A stretch of DNA of 64,000 nucleotides from Caryophanales bacterium UBA1188 (GTDB lineage: Bacteria; Bacillota_I; Bacilli_A; Izemoplasmatales; UBA1188), in NCBI GenBank assembly GCA_002310135.1, contig DBYK01000003.1, forward strand, positions 294,282 through 358,281, written 5' to 3'. Under the pieces are notes generated by a model. It saw only the letters and a list, made by a program, of their open reading frames with translations, was not told the DNA's origin and searched no databases. Shown one piece after another: positions 10,501-17,399 of the stretch (positions within the stretch are counted from its first letter, which is position 1; each line of letters opens with the position of its first letter). The position numbers and the translations under genes are program-made.

Positions 10501-10814
10501 CCTTTAAGCGATGTAAGGTTGAATAAAATTCGATAGCTGTTATCTGATTCTTGAGAATATTTCCAAACTAGATTATTTTCAACAACAGCGATAACAATGC
10601 TATCACCTTTAATGGAATCAAGCCACTCTTGATATGTTCCTTCATATCCGCTTTGAGTTGCTTTCAAATACAATATTTCCCTATAATCTGTATCATCATC
10701 AATACTTACTTCATTAGTTGTTGCCATAGATTCTAATACCCTTAATAACTCACAACCAGTAAGCATAAATAATGAAAGAATTGTTATGGAAATAAAAGCG
10801 ATTACTCTTTTCAT
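7512..10814 (-). CDS. BspA-like leucine-rich-repeat lipoprotein with stalk, collagen-like and InlB-type repeats
   Basis: Predicted cell-surface lipoprotein, 1100 aa. The signal peptide ends in the lipobox LTGC (Cys21). Residues about 105-120 hold a short Gly-X-Y stretch (GPKGEQGDPG), then four tandem copies, about residues 120-270, of a roughly 38-residue unit (GVGIESIEK...EGLVDTYLITYSNGNTYEFTI.NG). A second Gly-X-Y stretch (GAVGPKGDTGKS) closes this stalk. Three InlB B-type (Listeria-Bacteroides, Flg_new) repeats follow, recognisable by F(N/D)S(N/K)GG and GW(Y/F).(N/D). From about residue 540 there are BspA-type LRR_5 repeats (LTSITIPESVTSIGYSAFYNCSS). BspA proteins bind host matrix or mediate attachment; that role is inferred here. 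It shares both repeat types with the divergent HTH-membrane-LRR gene. Confidence 0.85.
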   Translation of the reverse strand: MKRVIAFISITILSLFMLTGCELLRVLESMATTNEVSIDDDTDYREILYLKATQSGYEGTYQEWLDSIKGDSIVIAVVENNLVWKYSQESDNSYRILFNLTSLKGDEGIEGPKGEQGDPGVGIESIEKIGTEGLVDTYLITYSNGNTYAFTVSNGATGEIGIGIASIQKVNTEGLVDTYLITYSNDNTFAFTINNGEKGENGVGVESIVKTESNGLIDNYLITYTNGNTYEFTIKNGSDGVGIESIEKTNIEGLVDTYLLTYSDGSTFEFTINNGAVGPKGDTGKSAYEIYLEAHPEYTKDESEWLDDLVNGRLATKEEIKYTVSFDSKEGSQVPSQEVLELHNVVKPSDPTRPGYTFNGWFVDDEKWIFSGYIVTKDIELSAKWEANNYTIVFRSNGGSCNVSSMRVTFDEVFELPIATKDGYIFGGWYLNGEPYEDNIYKEPRSIELTAFWKPLYTITFNSNGGSEIDDLEVTGSGTIQEFPTPIRDADIFIGWYLNEELVELPFTYEGVQEVIELKAMWREVAGDYEYTVDDNDDITITRYIGEDTNIQIPSTINNKLVKKLDNNLFNNNETIEKITLPNTITEIGDNAFSNMSSLEELVLNEGIMSYGDCMLLGSFNLKRLTMEAENTMLLSLFDYDESNIPQDLYLILRYTNRYVVAKNGVLKNLTDNSTINLVFDDSWIDVYGFDNCHSLKSITLSSTIKYISSFENPRKLKALYINDLESYVQISSNYWSNYQGLLFFAHNLYLNGELIENLIIPEGVTEIGPYAFYGCTSIKKVSLPNSLIKIERYAFANCYNIMYIELPDSVTTIKEYAFKNSHFPLIIPEGLRNIDNYAISSDGIKKIYYRGAKAKWNQNVSNYVNSNIEIEYNCNQNFEYVNNDDYEYFRYDDDIYFIKCKNLNIEDFDGSNFEGGNVIYVYGGSFSGCSYLRSLSIPLHYIYDVECAGYRGDLGIIFGNSYYPGSYLASVYYGVCYYPASLKEITITNASRIYTHAFSDCTSLTSITIPESVTKIDNFAFSGCSSLTSITIPESVTSIGYSAFYNCSSLTNIFYAGNVSQYSLLSNTPTTGTVYYYSESEPVDVGSYWHYVDGVATPW

Positions 10815-10858
10815 ATAATACCTCTTTTTTTAAAATTATTTTTCGAAATAATTATAAA

Positions 10859-10890
10859 AAAGCATTAAGACAAATTGTGTCATAATGCTT
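10859..10890 (-). terminator. Terminator of the small HTH gene
   Basis: AAGCATTA and TAATGCTT form an outer 8-bp stem, extended by a partial inner stem (GACA/TGTC). A T run follows on the minus strand. It lies immediately after the 71-aa HTH gene and separates it from the lipoprotein gene. Confidence 0.75.
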
Positions 10891-10902
10891 AAAAAAATAA
10901 GA

Positions 10903-11118
10903 TTATAAATCTTCTAAACGATATTCTTTTGTTGATCTTTTGTATTTAACTACTTTGTAGATGTAGAAATTAAAGAAATAACAGTTTATTTCACTAATGT
11001 AACGAGTAAACGTTCTACTAGTAATGCCAAACTTATCAATGATTTCTTTTGCATTGATACTTTTTCCTTTTGATAGTTCATCAAAAATAAATAATACGTG
11101 CTGAGTTTTAACTAACAT
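10903..11118 (-). CDS. Small winged-helix/HTH protein, 71 aa
   Basis: A 71-residue protein that looks like a free-standing HTH_11/DeoR-type DNA-binding domain. It has an N-terminal helix (VLFIFDELSKGKSI), the HTH (AKEIIDKFGITSRTFTRYISEI), and a beta-wing (YKVVKYKRSTKEYRLEDL). There is no sensor or effector domain, so it is either a minimal regulator or a remnant of a longer WYL/DeoR regulator. It lies between the LRR lipoprotein and the divergent HTH-membrane-LRR gene, so it is a candidate local regulator. A 14-bp palindrome starts 13 bases upstream of its ATG. The spacing fits autoregulation, but this is inference. Confidence 0.65.
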   Translation of the reverse strand: MLVKTQHVLFIFDELSKGKSINAKEIIDKFGITSRTFTRYISEINCYFFNFYIYKVVKYKRSTKEYRLEDL

Positions 11119-11130
11119 TTAAATAATTGT

Positions 11131-11144
11131 TAATTAGCTAATTA
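11131..11144. promoter_or_regulatory. Palindrome TAATTAGCTAATTA, possible operator
   Basis: Perfect 14-bp palindrome in the divergent intergenic region, 13 bases upstream of the small HTH gene. It could be an operator for that protein or for the two-HTH membrane protein. Short AT palindromes arise by chance in this genome. Confidence 0.3.
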
Positions 11145-11224
11145 TTGTCCTTTCATATTTTTATTTGTCGACACTTTAATGATACCTTTTAAGACAAATA
11201 TTTACCATAAACGTGTAATTATTG

Positions 11225-11253
11225 TTGAAATCTAAATTGTTATAAAATATAAT
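11225..11253 (+). promoter_or_regulatory. Predicted sigma-A promoter of the HTH-membrane-LRR gene
   Basis: TTGAAA (-35), 17 bases, TATAAT (-10), ending 42 bases before the ATG at 11296. Near-consensus spacing and sequence. Confidence 0.65.
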
Positions 11254-11295
11254 AAAAAAGAAAACAGGCATTAAACAAAGACAAAAATTGACGAT

Positions 11296-14079
11296 ATGAG
11301 TGAATACTTAAAAAATCTAGGAAAATATTTGACTGATAAAAGAATAAAGCTAAATTATAGTCAAAATTATTTAGCTTCTTTACTTAACGTTTCAAGCCAA
11401 ACTATTTATAAGTATGAACATGGTCTATCTTCGCCTGATTTCAGTATTATAGGTAAATATGCGAATCTATTAAAGACAAGTTTAGATGATTTAATTAATA
11501 TCAAATATGATTCTATAGATTCACCCGATAATCTAGAATTAGAATTTGATCCAGTAAAATTCTCAACTAACTTAAAAATACTTCGTATTAAAAACAATTT
11601 AACTCTATCAAAAGTTCAAGAATTAATAAATGTTAAATACCAAACTATTTCAAAATGGGAAAAAGGAGAAAGTTATCCTTCTATTTCTCAGTTCATTAGT
11701 TTGGGAAATTTATATAATCAATCACTACATAATCTTTATTATGGTATTGATAATAACATAAGTAATGATGATGTAATAAAAGATGATGAAATAATTAAAA
11801 ATACAAATAGAATGCCAATTCTACCTTGGATTATATCTTCAATATTGCTTATTCTTTTTATCGCAAACATTATTATTACATCTAAAATTATTAATGGATT
11901 TGAATATAGAGAAACTACTATTTCCACCACCTCATTTAATAATGAAGATGCTGCCACTATTAGTGATGATGATAATAATTTAATATCTTTAACTTCTTAT
12001 ACTGTTAATCATTATTTAGAAAATATATATAATGATGAATATACTCTAGTATCATCAAATAATTATAATATTATTTCTAATTCTAGAGTTTCACCAAGCA
12101 CAAATTATTATAATGGTTTCATTTCGCCAAGCGCTGAAGAAGTTATTATTACTGAAGAGAATAATATTATTAATTATTATTATGAAAGAGAAAAATACAC
12201 TATTTCTTTTGATACAAATCTAGGCACTTTAATTAATGATATAGTTGTTAAATATGGGACTAGTATTCATATAAATACAGTGCCTTCTAAAGAAGGTGCT
12301 ACATTTATAGGTTGGTATTTAGATGATAATTATTCTAATATTTTAAGCAATAATATTATTAATGGGGTAGATAGAAACATTACTTTATATGCTAGATATA
12401 ATAGTGACCCAGCTCTTGGAAGCTATATATACCTAATAAATGATAATAAAGTTACAATTACTTCTTTTATTGAAGGAAATATAATCTTTATAGAAGATGA
12501 AATAGAAGGTTACCCTGTTAAAGAAATTAACGTAGTGAGTAGTGATATTACACCTATATATATAAAGATTCCAAACACAATAGAAAAAATAACTTCTTTT
12601 AATATAACTGATACTGACTGTGCTTTTGATATATATTATGATGGAAGTCTAGAAGAATGGCTTAATATTGATTTTGATTGTATGGTCTTAAAACATTCTT
12701 TAGGTAATTTCTATTATAAAGATAATAATGATAACTACATTGAACCAAGTGGAGAAATTACTGTTAATAAAAATAAAATAGGTAAATATTCATTATCATA
12801 TTTTAAAAATATCACAAGTGTAACTATTAATGAAGGAGCGACTTCAATTGAAGAAGGTGCATTTTATGGATGTAGTTCACTAACTAAAATAGATTTACCA
12901 AGTAGTTTAGAGTCAATTGAAATAGAAGTATTTTCTGGATGTACATCATTAAATAAAATAAATATCCATGATTTGGAGTCATGGTTTGATATAGATTTTA
13001 TAATATATGAAAAAGATGCTAATTATTCAAATAATCCATTATGTTTTGGACATAATCTATATTTAAATGATGTGTTATTAACTAAAATAACTGCCCCAAG
13101 TAGCATTACTAATATAAAACCAAATATATTTTTCGGTTCAACATCAATTAAAGAAATTATTGTTAAAGATACAGTTATCATCATTCAATGTGGTGCATTT
13201 AGTGGATTAAAAAATCTTGAATCTATTACTCTTCCTTTTGTAGGAAAGAATAGATGTTTGAAAACTGATGAATATCAATATCCATTTGGATATATATTTG
13301 GAAAAGTAGGATATGAAGGTAGTAGTCAAGCCCCTCAAAAATATATCTGTCCTGAAATATTGGTAGATGAGGACTATCTTGAAGTTTTTTATATTCCAGA
13401 ATTTTTAATAGAAATTATCATAACTGGTTCTTCTTTTATTCCAGATTATGCATTTTATAATTGTCATATTATAGCTGATATAACACTACCTTCAACTATT
13501 GAATCTATTGGGGAAAAAGCATTCTATGGATGCTATGTGCATAATATTTATATTCCGGAGGGTGTAAAAACTATTGGGAATTACGCATTTAGTGCTAATA
13601 ATGAACTAGAAAACATAACAATTCCATCAAGTGTTATATCTATAGGCAAATACGCATTTTGGGATTGTATGGATCTTTCAACTATTATTCTTTCAAATAA
13701 TATTGGAGTAATTGAAGAGGGCTTATTTTCTGGTTGTAGTAAATTAGTTAGTATAACAATTCCATCAAGTGTTAAAAGAATAAAACTAAATGCATTTGAA
13801 TATTGTTCATCACTAGAATCAGTTTTTATTAATGAGGGATTAATGGTTATTGATGAAGTAGCATTTGCGAACTGTAAAAGCCTCACAACCTTTAATTTTC
13901 CATCAACTATTACTTTTTTAAACAGCAGTTTATTTAGAGGTGATATATCGCTTGTTACCTTCAATTATAATGGATTAAAAGATGATTGGGCTTTAATAGA
14001 AAAAGCTGATGATTGGGATAATAACACAAGAGAATATGTAATTATTTGTTTAGATGGAATTATATCAAAAAATGATTAA
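11296..14079 (+). CDS. Membrane protein with two cytoplasmic XRE HTH domains and an extracellular leucine-rich-repeat ectodomain
   Basis: 927 aa. Residues about 5-60 form an XRE/HTH_3 domain (LTDKRIKLNYSQNYLASLLN, SQTIYKYEHGLSSPD). Residues about 90-150 form a second one (LKILRIKNNLTLSKVQEL, YQTISKWEKGESYPS). A single hydrophobic segment at about 176-198 (PWIISSILLILFIANIIITS) is the only membrane span, with no cleavable signal, so the HTHs should stay inside and the rest be outside. The outer part has a Ser/Thr/Asn-rich linker, one InlB-type repeat (about 300-370) and BspA-type LRR repeats to the end. It reads as a one-component transmembrane regulator whose sensor resembles the neighbouring LRR lipoprotein. 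DNA targets and ligand are unknown. The ribosome site is weak. It has its own promoter and terminator. Confidence 0.85.
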   Translation: MSEYLKNLGKYLTDKRIKLNYSQNYLASLLNVSSQTIYKYEHGLSSPDFSIIGKYANLLKTSLDDLINIKYDSIDSPDNLELEFDPVKFSTNLKILRIKNNLTLSKVQELINVKYQTISKWEKGESYPSISQFISLGNLYNQSLHNLYYGIDNNISNDDVIKDDEIIKNTNRMPILPWIISSILLILFIANIIITSKIINGFEYRETTISTTSFNNEDAATISDDDNNLISLTSYTVNHYLENIYNDEYTLVSSNNYNIISNSRVSPSTNYYNGFISPSAEEVIITEENNIINYYYEREKYTISFDTNLGTLINDIVVKYGTSIHINTVPSKEGATFIGWYLDDNYSNILSNNIINGVDRNITLYARYNSDPALGSYIYLINDNKVTITSFIEGNIIFIEDEIEGYPVKEINVVSSDITPIYIKIPNTIEKITSFNITDTDCAFDIYYDGSLEEWLNIDFDCMVLKHSLGNFYYKDNNDNYIEPSGEITVNKNKIGKYSLSYFKNITSVTINEGATSIEEGAFYGCSSLTKIDLPSSLESIEIEVFSGCTSLNKINIHDLESWFDIDFIIYEKDANYSNNPLCFGHNLYLNDVLLTKITAPSSITNIKPNIFFGSTSIKEIIVKDTVIIIQCGAFSGLKNLESITLPFVGKNRCLKTDEYQYPFGYIFGKVGYEGSSQAPQKYICPEILVDEDYLEVFYIPEFLIEIIITGSSFIPDYAFYNCHIIADITLPSTIESIGEKAFYGCYVHNIYIPEGVKTIGNYAFSANNELENITIPSSVISIGKYAFWDCMDLSTIILSNNIGVIEEGLFSGCSKLVSITIPSSVKRIKLNAFEYCSSLESVFINEGLMVIDEVAFANCKSLTTFNFPSTITFLNSSLFRGDISLVTFNYNGLKDDWALIEKADDWDNNTREYVIICLDGIISKND

Positions 14080-14105
14080 AAAAAGAAGCTTAAGCTTCTT
14101 TTTTT
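14078..14105 (+). terminator. Rho-independent terminator after the HTH-membrane-LRR gene
   Basis: A near-perfect palindrome centred on GAAGCTTAAGCTTC, with A and T tracts on either side. It could work in both directions, but it lies directly after the stop codon of the plus-strand gene. Confidence 0.8.
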
Positions 14106-14459
14106 ATTAATATATATTTTCAAATATAAACTATCATTTTCTTTCTTTTCCTTGAACATCATTAGATTTTCCTATATACACCATTGACGGTCTACTGCAA
14201 AACACCACTTTGAACTCAAAAAAATTCGCGTGGAACCCCTGCCCCGCTTACAGATAAAATACCTGTAGAGATAGGTGGTCCCCTAGGGGTACTGATTAAA
14301 AAACATCAAAACTAGGTTAAATTTTTTCGCATTTTGCGAGAAACTTATACTAGATTTAGGTATTTTAATCTCTATTTTCTCGCAAGAATTTAAATCTCTT
14401 ACGTAATTTTCAAATATAGTATAGCCTTATAGCTAAATTAGTACATACTCATTAGAGCA
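14106..14459. other. Gene-free stretch with a GC-rich hairpin block, possible IS end
   Basis: No credible ORF. Positions about 14225-14292 stand out as GC-rich in an AT-rich genome. They contain ACCCCT...AGGGGT inverted blocks, a TACAG...CTGTA hairpin near 14250-14268 and the palindrome CCCCTAGGGG at 14280-14289. A second pair, CGCATTTTGCG near 14330 and CTCGCAAG near 14381, follows. The compact, structured sequence next to an istB-like fragment fits the terminal region of a decayed insertion sequence. I cannot define exact IS ends. Confidence 0.4.
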
Positions 14460-14660
14460 TTATTTAAATATTATTTGTTTGGAACTATTCATTATTCTAT
14501 CTTTGAATGTTTCCATTGTATGTAAATCTAAAGCACTACTTGTCCATTCATCTAATCTTCTATTAGTGATGAATATGAAGCTTCTTGATTCACTTAAATA
14601 CATAATACTTCTATATAGAAGCATAATATCATCTACCTCTATTGGTAGATATATATAGCA
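14460..14660 (-). pseudogene. Fragment resembling IstB, the IS21-family helper ATPase
   Basis: An open leftward stretch of about 66 codons ends at TAA 14460-14462. It is closed on its upstream side by an in-frame TGA (14661-14663), and no start codon lies near where one would be needed. It reads YLPIEVDDIMLLYRSI, then RSFIFITNRRLDEW, then TFKDRIMNSSKQIIF. This lines up with the C-terminal third of IstB ATPases: YLP...D...LL, S.I.TTNR...EW, then the DR-containing helix. The N-terminal part with the Walker motifs is missing, so this is a remnant. Assignment is by pattern only; another AAA+ ATPase fragment is possible. Confidence 0.45.
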
Positions 14661-14732
14661 TCATTTCCACAAAAAAAGTGATGATAAGGATTCCTCCATT
14701 ACCACCACTAGTAATTATAATATTTTTAGTCT

Positions 14733-15239
14733 TTATTTTAATGTGAATGTAACAACAACATTATCAGTATTAAGCAAATCAGTTAGTTCACTTTTACTCA
14801 TATTGATATGTCCTAATTTCGTATACGACCAAGTATTAGAATCATAGAATATTACTATTTGATTAGATGAATATAAGACTATATCTCCTGGATTAGTTGT
14901 TATTCTAGTATCAGCTGATGGAAGAGTATGCCCAATAGAACCTGTCTGTTCAAATCCACCATATTCATGCGTATTGATAGTTAATCTATCTTTAGCAAGT
15001 TCTTTTAAAGCGTTAACTGATGCATTATCTGATCATGCAACATCAACAATTGTATCGCCTATTTTTAATTGTAATATATTCATATCTTCATCTTTCTTTG
15101 GATTAGTTGTTGGAGTAGTATCTTCTGACGGAACAGTTGATGGAGCATCTGGTGTAGTAGTGTTATTTGTATTAGAATTACAAGCAACTAATGAAAATAA
15201 CATACCTAAGCCAATTATTAAAGTTATTATTTTCTTCAT
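14733..15239 (-). pseudogene. Cyclophilin-like-fold lipoprotein interrupted by an in-frame TGA
   Basis: The ATG at 15239 follows AGGAGG by 8 bases. It opens with a lipoprotein signal (MKKIITLIIGLGMLFSLVAC, lipobox LVAC), then a Thr/Pro/Asn linker and the start of a cyclophilin-like domain. TGA interrupts at 15033-15035. The same frame then continues unbroken to TAA at 14733-14735 and encodes the rest of the domain: NASVNALKEL, YGGFEQTGSIG, PGDIVLYSSNQIVIFYDSN, WSYTKLGHI. In relatives I recall, a Trp lies where the TGA falls (V.W.DN.S), so TGG to TGA is the simplest explanation. Without readthrough it would yield a truncated 68-aa lipopeptide. Function of the family is uncertain. Confidence 0.7.
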
Positions 15240-15339
15240 AGTACTTACCTCCTATATAATGTTCTTAATCAATTACCATATCGACAATTCCTTCAATCAA
15301 CGAAAAAAGATTCAGTATTGAAATCCTTACCAACTAATG

Positions 15340-16653
15340 CTAAATATTTTCTTTATCTATTGAATACATCCATTCTACCCATGAGCGAATTGTTGATGCT
15401 CGTCTATTAACTGTAGATTCTGCCATTTTAGGATTTGACTTAGCTATTTCAGTTTTTATAGCATCAACATTCACCTTCTTATCCAATTTATAAGTGTGAT
15501 ACGGAATAGAGAACATTTCGCTTTCCATTAATTGAAAGTAAATATCTTTTTTTATTTCTGCTTCATTACCACGAATTGAATTGGCTCTTTCTGTAAACTT
15601 TTTGTTATATGTAAGATACTTTAAATATGATAATGCAGATAGGTAATACGCAACCTGCCTAATAGTTGTTACACCAATCACCTCGCATGCTCGTTGTTTA
15701 TCAGTTAAAACAACCTCATCAGACATTACTAATTTGATAATCTTGCTCATATCATTTGCTTGAGGAAAAGGAATGCTATTAGGAATTCCCCAAAAAATAG
15801 CTTCCTTTCCAGTTCTTCTATCTTCTCCGTTACAGTTAATACATCGTAATGTTGAAAATTGACTTATATCATAGAATATTTTATAATGAGGGTCTTGTTC
15901 AAATAGATTAATTACTTTGGTTGTTGCATTATTACTAACAATTACAAATGCTCCCCTACTTATTGCTCTATCACAAGTTTCCTTTAACTTAATAAAATCT
16001 TCAAAAGTAAAACCTTTCATTTGATATTTTGTAAAACCATCATCATCTTCATAATCGTATGGTGGATCTATATATATGATATCTCCATCATTAGCTTTAT
16101 TAATTGCATCTTCATATGAGCCATTCATTATCTCAATTTGATTGTCCTTTGCGGATAAAAAATTGTGAATTTCTATAATGTTTTCTTTGTCACAGATAGT
16201 AGGATTTTTATATCTTCCAATTGGAGTATTAAACTGGCCTTTACTATTAACCCTATATAAACCATTATAGCATGTGCGATTTAAGAAAATCATTCTGGCA
16301 GCTCGTTCAACATCTGTATGATTATTTGGCCACCCATCTTCTCTATCCCACGAACGGACTTCATAGAAACAATCGTCTGGGTCAAACTTATATGCAAAAG
16401 CATGTTCTTCTAAGGTATCTATCAAATCTAAATACTTTTCAGATTTAATAACTTGATAGGCATTAATCAAATCCTCATTAAGGTCATTAATAATAGCTTT
16501 GTTAGGTCTTCTATCAAAGAAAACTGCACCGCCGCCCAAAAATGGCTCTATATAAGTAAATGAAGAACCTTCAACAATCGAATCCTCAATAAATACATTT
16601 ATTCTATTTAATATCTGGCGTTTTCCGCCAGCCCATTTTACAAACGGCTTCAT
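15340..16653 (-). CDS. Dam-type (D12 class) DNA adenine-N6 methyltransferase with C-terminal extension
   Basis: Transfers methyl from SAM to adenine N6 in a specific DNA site. Residues 1-290 are a D12/Dam domain: FVKWAGGKRQ near the N terminus, the SAM-binding YIEPFLGGGAVFF (about 34-46), and catalytic DIIYIDPPYDYE with DPPY at about 195. Dam and DpnII-type enzymes are usually 270-290 aa. This one is 437 aa, with an extra predominantly helical domain of about 150 residues (VLTDKQRACEVIGVTTIRQVA, then VNRRASTIRSWVEWM near the end) that looks like a DNA-binding or partner-binding module. It is the last gene of the tight six-gene operon and lies 14 bases after the DUF6339-like gene. The recognition site (GATC is usual for the family) cannot be read from sequence. 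Confidence 0.85.
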   Translation of the reverse strand: MKPFVKWAGGKRQILNRINVFIEDSIVEGSSFTYIEPFLGGGAVFFDRRPNKAIINDLNEDLINAYQVIKSEKYLDLIDTLEEHAFAYKFDPDDCFYEVRSWDREDGWPNNHTDVERAARMIFLNRTCYNGLYRVNSKGQFNTPIGRYKNPTICDKENIIEIHNFLSAKDNQIEIMNGSYEDAINKANDGDIIYIDPPYDYEDDDGFTKYQMKGFTFEDFIKLKETCDRAISRGAFVIVSNNATTKVINLFEQDPHYKIFYDISQFSTLRCINCNGEDRRTGKEAIFWGIPNSIPFPQANDMSKIIKLVMSDEVVLTDKQRACEVIGVTTIRQVAYYLSALSYLKYLTYNKKFTERANSIRGNEAEIKKDIYFQLMESEMFSIPYHTYKLDKKVNVDAIKTEIAKSNPKMAESTVNRRASTIRSWVEWMYSIDKENI

Positions 16654-16667
16654 AAAGTTATCAACTC

Positions 16668-17399
16668 CTATGACAATAATTCAAGCATCTTTTCATATAC
16701 CATTTGTTCCATATCTTCTTCAGATATAGAATCTAGTAATCTAACACTTCCAATAAGTGAAATTGCTTTAGCAAGATTAGAGTAAACATTAACTTCCTTG
16801 CCATTTTCTTCTATAGCTTTCTTTTCGCCTCTTAAAGCGCCTCTAACAATATGTTCTTCAGATGAGTAAGTACGCCATGTTAATTCACGAAATCTCAATG
16901 GATTTTCTATAACCCATTTTGTAAGGTGGTACGGATCTGGTGCTGCTGCATCATATGACAATGCGACACGAAAGTAACAACGAGATAATACACCAAGCAT
17001 TAATCCTCTACGAACACCTTGCCCGTGCATCCACATATTATTAATTGTTGATGTACCATTAATTGTTATCATATTTCTAACAATGCCATAAAATTTTTCA
17101 AAATGCATCCATAACCAAAAACATTGATCCGTAAGAATATATCTTGGCAAATTTTTACAACTTTCAAATATTGCAATAGAATTTTGTAAATCGATATCTT
17201 TATCTTTTGAATTCTGATTATCAGTAAGAGTAAAGTCTTCTATTTCAAATTTTTTCTCAGTAAACATTGGCTGAGGAAATTCAGTATAAATCCAGTCATT
17301 TGTTGCATTATTTTGAATCTTATTTGTTATTGATGATAAATTCTTTTTCAAATGATTTAGCGCATCTTCATTTAACATCTTAATATGAATCTTACTCAT
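16668..17399 (-). CDS. DUF6339-like protein of unknown function, 243 aa
   Basis: A soluble protein without signal or membrane span. The C-terminal half (RRGLMLGVLSRCYFRVALSY, then DPYHLTKWVIENPLRFREL) fits the pattern I associate with DUF6339, which has a conserved R..L.R basic/aromatic helix followed by a D-P-Y-x-L-T motif. The middle is rich in Trp and Met (CFWLWMHFEKFYGIVR). No catalytic motif is evident. The start is placed at the ATG at 17397-17399, because GGAGG lies 9 bases upstream; a TTG three codons earlier would sit too close to it. It overlaps the end of the 305-aa gene by 8 bases, which suggests translational coupling. Membership of the ATPase-methylase operon suggests a defence role, not proven. 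Confidence 0.6.
   Translation of the reverse strand: MSKIHIKMLNEDALNHLKKNLSSITNKIQNNATNDWIYTEFPQPMFTEKKFEIEDFTLTDNQNSKDKDIDLQNSIAIFESCKNLPRYILTDQCFWLWMHFEKFYGIVRNMITINGTSTINNMWMHGQGVRRGLMLGVLSRCYFRVALSYDAAAPDPYHLTKWVIENPLRFRELTWRTYSSEEHIVRGALRGEKKAIEENGKEVNVYSNLAKAISLIGSVRLLDSISEEDMEQMVYEKMLELLS

Noticed and set aside
14733..15239. UGA as tryptophan (genetic code 4) to explain the interrupted gene
   Set aside because: RF2 is present, TGG encodes Trp in all other genes, and TGA ends several genes, including ATGA overlaps in operons and a terminator just after a TGA.
14974..15321. Plus-strand 115-codon ORF opposite the lipoprotein gene
   Set aside because: Opposes the lipoprotein with its signal peptide and AGGAGG site; low-complexity translation with no motif.
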